A stretch of DNA of 64,000 nt from WTFV01 sp965203525 (GTDB taxonomy: Bacteria; Acidobacteriota; Vicinamibacteria; Vicinamibacterales; UBA8438), in the NCBI GenBank assembly GCA_965203525.1, contig OZ241898.1, positions 5,208,001 to 5,272,000 on the forward strand, read 5' to 3'. The notes below the pieces were generated by a model. The model searched no databases and was not told the origin of the DNA. It saw only the letters and a list, made by a program, of their open reading frames with translations. Each line of letters begins with the position of its first letter. Positions within the stretch are counted from its first letter, which is position 1. Of this stretch, positions 8,245 through 18,292 are shown in pieces. Made by a program: the position numbers and the translations under genes.

Positions 8245-8350
8245 GGCCGGCGCCGCGCGCGGCGCGCCCCGGGACGGGACCCGCGGCGCCGAACAGCGCC
8301 AGCGCGCTCCCCGGGCGGCCGGCGTCGCGCGCGGGGCGCCCCGGGGCGGG
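8245..8350. repeat. Direct repeat pair, 72-bp spacing, upstream of a membrane-protein gene
   Basis: Two 34-bp copies beginning GGCCGGCG at 8245 and 8317, with three mismatches, spaced exactly 72 bp. Both contain the G+C-rich self-complementary stretch CGCGCGCGG followed by GCGCCCCGGG, so each could form a hairpin, and the first could also help end otsA transcription. They fill the gap between otsA and the gene at 8400. Confidence 0.8.
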
Positions 8351-8381
8351 TGGCCCGTGCGGCGCCTGTCCGCCACGGCGC

Positions 8382-8395
8382 CGTGCTAGACTGCG
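8382..8395 (+). promoter_or_regulatory. Shared promoter 14-mer; near-leaderless start for the gene at 8400
   Basis: CGTGCTAGACTGCG occurs here and again, identical, at 20746-20759. Both contain the -10-like TAGACT just upstream of a start codon. Here the -10 ends 8 nt before the ATG at 8400, so transcription would begin at or very near the ATG. Both sites also follow a 72-bp-spaced repeat locus. Confidence 0.5.
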
Positions 8396-8399
8396 CGCC

Positions 8400-8891
8400 A
8401 TGGTCGCGGGCGTTTTCTCGCACAGCATGCGCGCGTACTACCTGCCGCTCGCCGCCGGCGTGGTGCTGGCCGCGAGCGCCTTCATGCCGTGGATGCTGGT
8501 CGGCGGGCGCGGTCTCGGCGGCGTGCCGAGCATCGCCGGCCTGTGGGTCCTCGGGCTCGGGATCCTGGCCGCCGTCCTCGCCCTCCTCAGCGTGATCACC
8601 CGCAAGAACTCCCGCCATCCGCTGCTGATCGTCGGGCTGGCGGCGTTCGGGATCGTGCTGGTCAGCGAGCAGTGGCTGGAGCGGACCTCCGCCCAGCAGA
8701 TCTGGGCGCAGTCGCAGGCGCGCGCCATCGTGCAGGGCAGCCGGACCGCGGTCGGGTTTCCGGACCCCACGATGGCTCCCGGCGGCTGGCTGGCGCTCGG
8801 AGCGGCCGGCGTCATCGTGCTGTTCGGCATGACCATCGTCGTCCGCCAGGCCGCGACCCCGTACGCCGTGCCGGAGGACGACGACGCCTGA
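8400..8891 (+). CDS. Hypothetical inner-membrane protein, four predicted helices
   Basis: A 163-residue protein not recognised beyond its topology. Hydrophobic segments lie at about residues 13-35, 44-64, 74-88 and 128-150, consistent with four membrane helices, and the short C-terminus ends in acidic residues (EDDDA). A -10 motif 8 nt upstream suggests a leaderless or nearly leaderless transcript. It is followed after 28 nt by mqnD in the same direction, so it may be the first gene of the menaquinone transcript. No catalytic motif is visible and no function is proposed. Confidence 0.65.
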   Translation: MVAGVFSHSMRAYYLPLAAGVVLAASAFMPWMLVGGRGLGGVPSIAGLWVLGLGILAAVLALLSVITRKNSRHPLLIVGLAAFGIVLVSEQWLERTSAQQIWAQSQARAIVQGSRTAVGFPDPTMAPGGWLALGAAGVIVLFGMTIVVRQAATPYAVPEDDDA

Positions 8892-8919
8892 CCGCCGGCG
8901 CGCCGCGGCAATCCCATTC

Positions 8920-9747
8920 ATGCGCATCACGGTCGCCCACAGTCCGGACTCGGACGACGCGTTCATGTTCTACGGCTTCGCGTGCGGCGCGGTCGCCGCC
9001 GAGGGGTTTGAGATCGATCAGGTGCTGGCCGACATCGAGAGCCTGAACCGGGCGGCGTTCGAGGGGCGCTACGAGGTGACGGCGGTCTCCTTCCACGCCT
9101 ACGCGCGCCTGCTCGACCGCTACGCCCTGTTGCCGCACGGCGCCAGCATGGGCGACCGCTACGGGCCGATCGTCGTCACGCGGCAGGACGGTCCGCGGTC
9201 GCTGGACGGCGTCACCGTGGCCGTTCCGGGCGAGTTGACGACCGCGTACCTGGTCCTGCAGTTGTTCCATCCCGGCGTCGCGTATCGCGTGCTGCCGTTC
9301 GATGCGATTCAGCCCGCCGTCGTCGACGGCGCGGTGGAGGCCGGCCTGCTGATCCACGAAGGGCAGTTGACCTACGGCGACGACGGGCTCCGGCGCCTGG
9401 TCGACCTCGGCGTCTGGTGGGCGGAGCGGACCGGCGGCCTGCCGCTGCCGCTCGGCTGCAACGTCATCCGGCGCGACCTCGGCGCCGGGACGATGCGCGC
9501 GGTCTCGCGCCTGCTGCGGGCGAGCATCGCGCACGCGCTCGACCACCGGGACGACGCGCTGCGCTACGCGCTCGACTTCGGCCGGGGCCTCGACGCCGCG
9601 CGGACCGACCGCTTCGTCGGCATGTACGTGAACGGACTGACCCTCGACTACGGCGAGCGGGGGCGCGCCGCGGTCGAGCGCCTGTTCGCCGACGCCTGCG
9701 CCCGGAAGCTGATTCCGGCGCCGGTGCCGGTCGAGTTCGTCGACTGA
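8920..9747 (+). CDS. mqnD: 1,4-dihydroxy-6-naphthoate synthase (futalosine pathway)
   Basis: A 275-residue MqnD. The N-terminus MRITVAHSPDSDDAFMFY is the family signature, and the periplasmic-binding-protein-like fold is evident in VTAVSFHAY, DGVTVAVPGE, VDGAVEAGLLIHEGQLTY and LPLGCNVIRRDL. It converts cyclic dehypoxanthinyl futalosine to 1,4-dihydroxy-6-naphthoate in the cytoplasm. It lies 24 nt upstream of mqnE, so both are probably co-transcribed. mqnA, mqnB and mqnC are not in this window. The organism therefore makes menaquinone by the futalosine route, at least in part. Confidence 0.9.
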   Translation: MRITVAHSPDSDDAFMFYGFACGAVAAEGFEIDQVLADIESLNRAAFEGRYEVTAVSFHAYARLLDRYALLPHGASMGDRYGPIVVTRQDGPRSLDGVTVAVPGELTTAYLVLQLFHPGVAYRVLPFDAIQPAVVDGAVEAGLLIHEGQLTYGDDGLRRLVDLGVWWAERTGGLPLPLGCNVIRRDLGAGTMRAVSRLLRASIAHALDHRDDALRYALDFGRGLDAARTDRFVGMYVNGLTLDYGERGRAAVERLFADACARKLIPAPVPVEFVD

Positions 9748-9771
9748 ACGGAGATTTGCGAGAGGAAAGCC

Positions 9772-10881
9772 ATGTACGCCCGGATCGCGTCGGCGGGGCT
9801 GCGCGGCGTTGCCGACAAGCTGGACGGGGGCGTCCGCCTCGACCTCGCCGACGGGCTGCGGCTGTTCGCCAGCCCGGACCTGCTCGCGGTCGGCTGGCTG
9901 GCCAACCGCGAGCGCGAGAAACGCCACGGCGGCCGCACGTTCTTCAACCACAACATCCGCCTCGAGGCGACCAACGTCTGCGTCGCAAGCTGCCTCTTCT
10001 GCGCCTTCGCGCGCCTGCAGCCGGGCGACCCGGGCGCCTATGCCATGAGCCTGGAGCAGGCGTGGGGCAAGCTGCGCGAGCGGGCCGGCCAGCCGCTGAC
10101 CGAGGTGCACGTGGTCAACGGCCTGCACCCGGATCTGCCCTGGGACTACTACCTGGAGCTGCTCCGCGGCTTCAAGCGCATCCGGCCCGACATCCACCTG
10201 AAATGCTTCACCGCGGTCGAGATCGCGTTCTTCGCCGAACTCTACGGCATGACCGACGAGCAGGTGCTCCGGGAGCTGATGGACGCCGGGCTCGACTCGC
10301 TGCCCGGCGGCGGCGCCGAGGTCTTCGCCGAGCGGGTGCGCCGCAAGATCTGCCACGACAAGGCGGACGCGGACCGCTATCTGGCGATCCACCGCCTCGC
10401 CCACCGGCTCGGCCTGCGGTCGAACGTCACGATGCTCTACGGCCACGTCGAGACGGACGAGGAGCGGGTCGACCACATGCTGCGCGCGCGGGCGCTGCAG
10501 GACGACACCGGCGGCTTCCAGGCGTTCATCCCGCTGGCGTTCCATCCCGACAACAACCGGATGGAGAAGCTGCCGGCCCCCACCGCGGCCGACACGCTGC
10601 GCGTTCACGCCGTCGCCCGCCTGCTGCTCGACAACGTGCCGCACGTCAAGGCGTTCTGGATCGCCACCGGCGTCGGGGTGGCGCAGACCGCCCTCTGGTT
10701 CGGGGTCGACGACCTCGACGGCACGGTGCAGGAGGAGCGCATCTACCACATGGCCGGCGCCCCGACCCCCGAGGCGATGACCCCGGCCGAGATCGCCCGC
10801 CTGATCCGCATCGCCGGCCGCGAGCCGGTCGAGCGCGACACCTTCTACAACGTCGTCTCGCAGCCGGGAGCAGGGCAGTGA
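9772..10881 (+). CDS. mqnE: Aminofutalosine synthase, radical SAM
   Basis: A 369-residue radical-SAM enzyme. The cluster motif CX3CX2C is at C70, C74 and C77 (CVASCLFC). VHVVNGLHPDLPWDYY and IHLKCFTAVEI are typical of MqnE and distinguish it from MqnC; MqnE joins 3-[(1-carboxyvinyl)oxy]benzoate to the SAM-derived adenosyl group to give aminofutalosine. The ATG at 9772 has an AGAGGAAAG ribosome site. Its stop overlaps the GTG of the next gene by 4 nt (GTGA), an unexpected coupling between quinone synthesis and an unrelated-looking gene. Confidence 0.9.
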   Translation: MYARIASAGLRGVADKLDGGVRLDLADGLRLFASPDLLAVGWLANREREKRHGGRTFFNHNIRLEATNVCVASCLFCAFARLQPGDPGAYAMSLEQAWGKLRERAGQPLTEVHVVNGLHPDLPWDYYLELLRGFKRIRPDIHLKCFTAVEIAFFAELYGMTDEQVLRELMDAGLDSLPGGGAEVFAERVRRKICHDKADADRYLAIHRLAHRLGLRSNVTMLYGHVETDEERVDHMLRARALQDDTGGFQAFIPLAFHPDNNRMEKLPAPTAADTLRVHAVARLLLDNVPHVKAFWIATGVGVAQTALWFGVDDLDGTVQEERIYHMAGAPTPEAMTPAEIARLIRIAGREPVERDTFYNVVSQPGAGQ

Positions 10882-12362
10882 CCACCACGGAGGCTCTGTC
10901 GGAATTCGCCGGCGCCGCCGACGTCGCGTCGCAACGCGGAGTCGTCGTCGACCTCGTCAAGAGCAAGCGCATCCACGACGTGGCGGCGGACGCCACGTTT
11001 CGGGGCGGCCTCGAGCGCCTCGCCGCCGCGGTGCGGACGGGAACGCCGGGCGACAGGCTCACGGCGATCGCGACGCTGGAGCGGGCCGCCGCCGTGTCGA
11101 AGCCGTTGCGGAAGGTCGTCGACGAGCTCCTGCGAAGAGTCGTAGCGGAGCCGCTCGAGAACCTCCACGCGCTGAAGGACGCCGACGACAGGCTGTACGC
11201 CGCCAGATCATGGCGCGCCGTTCGGAACGGCGAGTTGTATCTGGACCTGCTCGCCACGGCGGCCGTCCGCGAGGAAATGGGCGAGGCGATCCGGAAGGAG
11301 TGCGTCGAGGGCGTCGTCGAACTTTCGACCGACGTGGCCGCGGCGCTCGACAGGCTCCGCGCGGCGCTCGTGGAGATGCGGTTTCCGACGAAGAAGCCGG
11401 GCGACAGCCTCGGCCGTCGTCTGAAGCGACTCCTCCAGGTGGTCGCCGACACCCTGTCGAAGTCGCACCGGCAGGTGGGGCAACAGGTGGGACGCGACCT
11501 CGGCCTGTTCGTCGAACGGACCGTGCGGGCGCACGGCCGGCCCGAAAGCGCCGCCGTCAGGACCGGCATCGCGGAGCGGACCGCCGCGCTCGTTCACGAG
11601 ATCGTCCGGTCCGGCTTTTCGCTGGCGGCGGAACATCGGACGTACGAAGCGCTCGAGGTGGTGCGGGAGTGGTTCGAGCCGGTCGAATGGCGCGACTTGT
11701 GCGCATCGTCCGACTGGCTGGCGCGCGTGAAGAAGGACGTTCGCGAAGCGCTGCTGCTGCTGGCGAGGCTCGGTCTGACGGATGACGATCTGCGGCGCGC
11801 GCTGGAGACCGTCTGCGGGTCGTCCGGCGACGCCGACGCGGTCTGCCGGAAGATCGCGACCGAGAGGTCGGACGTTCCCCAGGACGTGAGGGACTGGCTG
11901 GTGAAGGCCCCGCGGCGGATTCGGAGCGCAAACGCCGTGGAGAGCCAGACGCGGGCGATCGACACGGTGCTGGCGGAAGTGCTCCTCGACATGGAAAAAC
12001 TGTCCCGCGCGTCCGAGGCCGTGAAGTCCGACGTGCTTCCTGACGTCTCCACGGTGCTTCCGCAATCGGAGGGGCCGCTGAATCGTCTGACCGGCACGGC
12101 TGACGCCATGGTGAACAAGCTGAAGCTGGCCATGGTCTGGAGGTCGTTGCGCGTCCGGAAACAGGAGGTCGGCCAGGAAGTGGAATTCTCGCCGCGCGAG
12201 CATCGATTCCGCGGTGACGGAACACCGGGGCGCCGTGTTCGGCTGATCAGTCCAATCGTGGTACGCACGACCGAGGAAGGCGCTCCGCACGTTGTCCTCA
12301 AGGGGCACGTCGAGCCGCTGGGCGACAGGATCGACGCCGTTCATCGAAAGGTGGCGCAATGA
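10878..12362 (+). CDS. Uncharacterised protein coupled to an Hsp70-like ATPase
   Basis: A 494-residue protein of unknown function. It is soluble-looking, with no signal peptide, and long charged helical stretches dominate (for example residues 100-200 and 300-360). No catalytic motif was recognised. The GTG start overlaps the mqnE stop, and the stop overlaps the ATG of the Hsp70-like gene by 4 nt, so it is tightly coupled to that gene and likely its partner. By analogy with other Hsp70-like loci it could be a co-chaperone or nucleotide-exchange partner, but this is inference from position only. Its base composition is less extreme than that of mqnE. Confidence 0.6.
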   Translation: MTTTEALSEFAGAADVASQRGVVVDLVKSKRIHDVAADATFRGGLERLAAAVRTGTPGDRLTAIATLERAAAVSKPLRKVVDELLRRVVAEPLENLHALKDADDRLYAARSWRAVRNGELYLDLLATAAVREEMGEAIRKECVEGVVELSTDVAAALDRLRAALVEMRFPTKKPGDSLGRRLKRLLQVVADTLSKSHRQVGQQVGRDLGLFVERTVRAHGRPESAAVRTGIAERTAALVHEIVRSGFSLAAEHRTYEALEVVREWFEPVEWRDLCASSDWLARVKKDVREALLLLARLGLTDDDLRRALETVCGSSGDADAVCRKIATERSDVPQDVRDWLVKAPRRIRSANAVESQTRAIDTVLAEVLLDMEKLSRASEAVKSDVLPDVSTVLPQSEGPLNRLTGTADAMVNKLKLAMVWRSLRVRKQEVGQEVEFSPREHRFRGDGTPGRRVRLISPIVVRTTEEGAPHVVLKGHVEPLGDRIDAVHRKVAQ

Positions 12363-13419
12363 CGGGCAGCACAATGAAATACGCGCTCCTGCAAAACCTG
12401 CTCGAACGGCTTGAAGCCGATGCCCGGTCAGAACGACCGCTGTTTCGCGGGGTCGTGTCGGATGCGGAACGGAACCAGTTACGAGAACTTCTGCATCAGG
12501 TGGAAGCGATACCCGAACAGCCCGCTTCGGTGGAACAAGATGTCGGAGGTGGCGATACGTCGCAGGCGACGGAATACCCGATTGACGAAACGGTTCTCGG
12601 TCTTGACGGATCGCCAGAGCCCGAATGGATGCTGTGTCTTGATTTCGGCACGGCGAAATCCAAGGCGTTTGCGTGGAGAAACGACACCGAAAAGCCGCTG
12701 GATCTCCCCTTGGGCAAACTGGATCAGGACCTTGACGACGCGGTCTATTCCGTGAGTTCGTCAGTGTGGATCGACGACGAAGGCCTCATGTTCGCGGGTT
12801 CAGAGGCCGTCAAGCATGGCGCACTATACGGTGAATCCGTGCGGGCAAGGCAGCGCATCGATTCGATCAAGCAGGAAATCAGTCAGATCGATCCGGATCG
12901 TGGCTTCGAGAACAAACGCCTGGGATCGACGCTGAATCCGATTTCGTCGGTACCGTTGACGTACCAGGATGCAATTACATTCTATCTGGCTTATCTCACC
13001 GATTTAGCGGCTACGGAATTGGAGACCAAGGTAGGTACCCGCTACGTCAGGAGGCGGTTTACCATTCCGTGGTGGAAAGAAGCTCAACGCAAGTGGGCCG
13101 AGTCGTTCATAGCGCGAGTGCTGGTCCGGGCGCAGGTAGTGGCGGACACGTTTCACGGAAAGTGGCGTAAGGGCATTCACGTGTCGAAAGTGGAAGGCGT
13201 TCTCCGACGCGCCGCCAGCCTCGACGATCGCTTGATGTGGCTGCTGGATCGAGGGCAGGAGAGTGGCGAGGGTTCGGCGTCTGATCCACGTGCGGGGGGA
13301 AGACTGGAAGCGTTGGCCGCGGCAAGTGGCAGGATATCAAAGGATCCCGCTCGTGGACTGATACTGGTGGTTGACGTGGGCGCGGGAACTACGGACGTGT
13401 CACTTTTCTGGCGGGCTAA
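12359..13419 (+). pseudogene. Hsp70-like (actin-fold) ATPase, truncated by IS1380
   Basis: An actin/Hsp70-fold ATPase cut after about 353 native codons. The phosphate-1 motif is LDFGTAKSK at residues 94-102, and the phosphate-2 motif DVGAGTTD is at 339-346, only a few residues before the IS terminus at 13420. The adenosine-binding lobe and any C-terminal substrate domain are gone. About 85 N-terminal residues precede the ATPase core, unlike canonical DnaK. The reading frame continues by chance through the element to 14926, so a chimeric product is possible but not a functional chaperone. Base composition is clearly less G+C-rich than in the neighbouring metabolic genes, suggesting acquisition by transfer. 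Confidence 0.75.
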
Positions 13420-15179
13420 CCTGGATTATTCACCGGGGGTGCCGATCCGGGAGAGACACAAGGGCCTCCGCGCGGTAAAATCGCAGTGGCAACAGGCATT
13501 TTCACCACCACGGAGGCCCCTGCGTGACGACCGACACGATACCACAGACTGTCCTGTTCCCGGAACTGTTCGACAAGCCCCTCGTCGCCACCTTCGACCG
13601 CGAGCACGCCAGCTCCGACGGCGGAGCCGTTCTCCTCAAGGCGGCCGAGCGCGTGTACGGCCTCGTCAAGACGTTTGCCCGCTGTCTCGCCGACCGGCGC
13701 GACCCGGAGAAGATTCGGCACACGCTCGCGGAACTGGTCGGGCAGCGGATCTTCGGCATCGCGTGCGGCCACCCCGACGGCAACGATGCCGACGATCTGG
13801 CCGACGACCCCGTTCACAAGCTGCTGCTCGGACGGGACCCGGTGGCCGGCGCGCCGCTGGCGTCGCAACCGACGATCTCGCGGTTCGAGAACAGCCCGGG
13901 CCGCGGCGCGCTCTATCGCATGGCGCGGGAGTTGGCGGCGAGCGTCATCGAGCGGCACCGGCGCCGGCTGGGGCGGCGGGTGCGGCGCATCACCATCGAT
14001 CTGGACCCGACCGACGACCTGACGCATGGCGCACAACAGCTTTCGTTCTTCAACGGACACTACGGCGGCTGGTGTTATCTGCCGCTGCTCGCGTTCCTGA
14101 CCTTCAACGACGAGACGGAGCAGTATCTGTGCGCGGCGGTGCTGCGGCCGGGCAATGCGGTGGCGGCCGACGGGAGCCTGGGCCTGCTGAGACGGCTGCT
14201 GCCGATGCTGCGGGCGGCGTTTCCGCGGACGTCGTTTCTCGTCCGGCTCGACGGGGGCTTTGCGACCCCGGAGGTCTTCGATTTCCTGGAGGCGGAACCG
14301 GGACTCGACTACGTGGTGGCGATGGGCAGGAACGCGGTGTTGGTGCGGCAGGCCGAATCCGCCATGGCGGCGGCCCGCGCGCAGAGCGGGGCCAGCGGCC
14401 GAACCGAGCACGTCTATACCGACACCCGCTACGCGGCCCGCACGTGGAACCGCCAACGCCGGGTCGTGATCAAGGCCGAAGTGGTCCGGCATCCGGGCCG
14501 CGAGCCGCGGGACAATCCGCGCTTCGTCGTGACGAATCTCCCGCAGAATCCGCGCTTCGTCTACGAAAAGGTCTACTGCGCCCGCGGCGACGTCGAGAAC
14601 CGGATCAAGGAGTTGCTGGACGGTCTGCAGATCGACCGCACGAGCTGCTGCCGGTTCCTGGCGAACCAGTTGCGCGTGTTGCTGACGGCTGCCGCCTACG
14701 TGCTCATGCAGGAACTGCGGCTGCGGGCGGCGCGAACCGGCTGTGCCCGCACCCAGGTGACGTGGCTGCGCAACCGGCTGCTGAAGCTCGGCGTGCACGT
14801 CGTCGGCTCCGTGCGCCGCATCGTCCTGCATCTGCCCCGGGGGACGCCGCATCTGAACGCATGGCGGCGCATCGCGCTGGCCCTCGGCGCCCGCGCCGGG
14901 TAGTCCGAAACCCGCGCAGCCCGTAGCCCGAACCGCACCGCCCGCGACGGCGGAGCCTTGCCTGAACCCGCCTGTCCGCAACCGCCGGGCCCGCGAACGA
15001 CGCCTTCGATGACGGTTGCTCGCCCTCGGCGGTCCTGAATCCGTCTGTCCGCAACCGCCAGACCCGTGAAGGCTGTTCCACGCGTCGCGGCCCGCGCACC
15101 GACGCGTGTCCGAGACCCCGTTTCGTGGCCGAGCATGGCCCGTCGGGGCCTCATGCCCGACCTTCATGAATAATCCAGG
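13420..15179 (+). mobile_element. IS1380-family element, complete copy 2 (1760 bp)
   Basis: A complete element with 13-bp terminal inverted repeats, CCTGGATTATTCA at 13420-13432 and TGAATAATCCAGG at 15167-15179. It encodes one intact transposase. A non-coding 3' segment (14904-15166) carries a direct repeat around CTGTCCGCAACCGCC at 14972 and 15045. The flanks are CTAA on the left and GTAG on the right: no target duplication. The left flank is inside an Hsp70-like gene and the right flank inside a Cas3-like gene, so the element sits at a rearrangement junction rather than at a simple insertion site. Confidence 0.9.
13524..14903 (+). CDS. IS1380-family transposase, intact
   Basis: A 459-residue DDE transposase (DDE group 1). 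Likely catalytic residues are D161 (ITIDLDPTDD), D243 (VRLDGG) and E358 (GDVENRIKELLDG). The N-terminal segment with FDREHASSDGG and the conserved ISRFENS near residue 118 are typical of the family. The GTG start is supported by a GGAGG ribosome site 7 nt upstream (13512-13516). The open frame is undamaged, so the element may still be active. It would cut at the 13-bp inverted repeats and move the 1760-bp unit, and could also act on the inverted copy at the left edge of the window. Confidence 0.92.
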   Translation: MTTDTIPQTVLFPELFDKPLVATFDREHASSDGGAVLLKAAERVYGLVKTFARCLADRRDPEKIRHTLAELVGQRIFGIACGHPDGNDADDLADDPVHKLLLGRDPVAGAPLASQPTISRFENSPGRGALYRMARELAASVIERHRRRLGRRVRRITIDLDPTDDLTHGAQQLSFFNGHYGGWCYLPLLAFLTFNDETEQYLCAAVLRPGNAVAADGSLGLLRRLLPMLRAAFPRTSFLVRLDGGFATPEVFDFLEAEPGLDYVVAMGRNAVLVRQAESAMAAARAQSGASGRTEHVYTDTRYAARTWNRQRRVVIKAEVVRHPGREPRDNPRFVVTNLPQNPRFVYEKVYCARGDVENRIKELLDGLQIDRTSCCRFLANQLRVLLTAAAYVLMQELRLRAARTGCARTQVTWLRNRLLKLGVHVVGSVRRIVLHLPRGTPHLNAWRRIALALGARAG

Positions 15180-15557
15180 GTAGGAGGCCGTCGGCGAAAG
15201 CCAGCCAAGGCTGCCAAACCATCTGATGACGTCGCCGTGCACCTGCTCGACGAGTGAGCGCATCGGCAAGCAGTAGACCAGTCGCCGGGGCGTGCGTCGC
15301 CGGATGTCGAGATCGGGACACTCTCGCCGGCGCCACGCCCACGAGAGGACGGCCGCAGCCGTTTTCCCGCATCCGGTGGGTACGGCGAGGATGTCTGGCA
15401 GGCGTTGGCGTTCGGCGAGGTTGACCTGATATTCACGTGGACCTTCCTGGAAACCGGTCGCCGCTTTGAAGAAGGAGCCGAACGGCCGATTCACCGCGCG
15501 CCCCCTTTGCTCGGTCGCTGGACCTCCACTGACCTCCAGCCATCGAGCGATCGACAT
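15180..15557 (-). pseudogene. cas3: Cas3-like helicase, N-terminal fragment cut by IS1380
   Basis: About 126 native residues of a superfamily 2 helicase. FFKAATGFQEGPREYQ (residues 29-44) followed by the Walker A PTGCGKT (60-66) and RRLVYCLPMRSLVEQ (91-105) closely match the N-terminus of Cas3 from type I-G (formerly I-U) CRISPR systems, which start with the helicase rather than an HD domain. The frame then enters the IS terminus at 15179. All later helicase motifs and any nuclease are absent. No other cas gene and no CRISPR array are visible in the window, so this is a dead remnant. Another DEAD-box helicase family cannot be fully excluded. Confidence 0.6.
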
Positions 15558-15635
15558 TCTTGCCGCGCGGTCATGCCTGCCGTTTCCGTTCCGGTCTCTA
15601 TCGGAATCGAGACGTCGCCCACGGCCATCCGAAGG

Positions 15636-17600
<1,965 letters not shown>

Positions 17601-17719
17601 GGCGTCCTCCCCTTGGTCGGCAACGGTTCGTGTCTGCGCGGGCGCACGCGCCGCCCGGCCGCGCCGCCCCCGAAACCGGCGGCGGCCGCGGCGCCCGGGC
17701 CGTCACGCGGCGCGGTCGA

Positions 17720-18292
17720 TCATAGCCGCTTCGTCGCGACGAGCAGGTTGCGCGTCCTGCCGTCGGCCGTCATCACGTAGTCCCACAGCACCGCCTCGCG
17801 CTGGAACCCGATCCGCCGGAAGAACGACTGCGCGGCGGTCTGGTCGAGCGTCATCCGCGCCGTCAGCATCCGCAGGCTCAGCGTGCGGGCGATCCACTCC
17901 ACCTCGTCGACCAGCAGGCGCGCCAGCCCGCGGCGCCGGTGGCGCGGGGTCACCTGCAGCCGGATCTCGCCCAGATGCCGGGTCCAGCTCGTCCGGTTGT
18001 GGAGCAGGCTGGCCTCGCCGGCCACCGCGCCGCCGTCGAGCGCGAGCACCGTCTCGGTGCGGCCCGTCTCGACGTAGTGCGCCCAGCGCTCCACGACGGC
18101 CGGCTCGGTGATGTTGACCCGCAGGTAGAGCAGCTCGTCCGGATCGAGGCTCCGCGCGAACGCGAGCACCGCCTCGACGTCGTCCGGCGTCATCAGCCGC
18201 AACGTCACCGTCCGCCCGTCGGCCAGCGCGACCGTGCGGGGATACCGCGCCTGCACGGCGGCGGTTCCGGCCGCGGCCGTCCCGGACGCCAT
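17720..18292 (-). CDS. GNAT-family N-acetyltransferase
   Basis: A 190-residue single-domain GNAT. The acetyl-CoA-binding region is IRLQVTPRHRRRGLARLLVDE (V/I-x-P-x-x-R-R-x-G-L-A), and AAQSFFRRIGFQREAVL is the usual C-terminal motif. The ATG overlaps the stop of malate synthase (TGATG), so translation is coupled. Because it lies between glcB and acsA, modification of a metabolic enzyme such as Acs K615 is plausible, but the substrate cannot be read from the sequence. The N-terminal 20 residues are alanine-rich and poorly informative. Confidence 0.85.
   Translation of the reverse strand: MASGTAAAGTAAVQARYPRTVALADGRTVTLRLMTPDDVEAVLAFARSLDPDELLYLRVNITEPAVVERWAHYVETGRTETVLALDGGAVAGEASLLHNRTSWTRHLGEIRLQVTPRHRRRGLARLLVDEVEWIARTLSLRMLTARMTLDQTAAQSFFRRIGFQREAVLWDYVMTADGRTRNLLVATKRL

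Noticed and set aside
4866..8966. A very long minus-strand frame opposite otsA and the Rrf2 gene, and similar ones such as 47523-52031
   Set aside because: Their conserved part is only mntA at one end (or nothing). The rest is antisense to well-recognised genes with correct third-position bias.
12359..14926. An 855-codon open frame running from the Hsp70-like gene through the IS1380 element
   Set aside because: After 13420 the frame is a non-transposase frame of the element and shows only low-complexity arginine/proline-rich sequence. It is an accident of high G+C content.
986..15183. Target-site duplication of the IS1380 copies
   Set aside because: The flanks CTAG, CTAA and GTAG are alike but not equal. 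They look like a preferred target or hybrid junctions, not a duplication.
17720..18292. GNAT gene as a dedicated Acs-inactivating acetyltransferase (Pat/AcuA)
   Set aside because: It lies next to acsA, but the sequence shows only a generic GNAT core. The specific role was not called.
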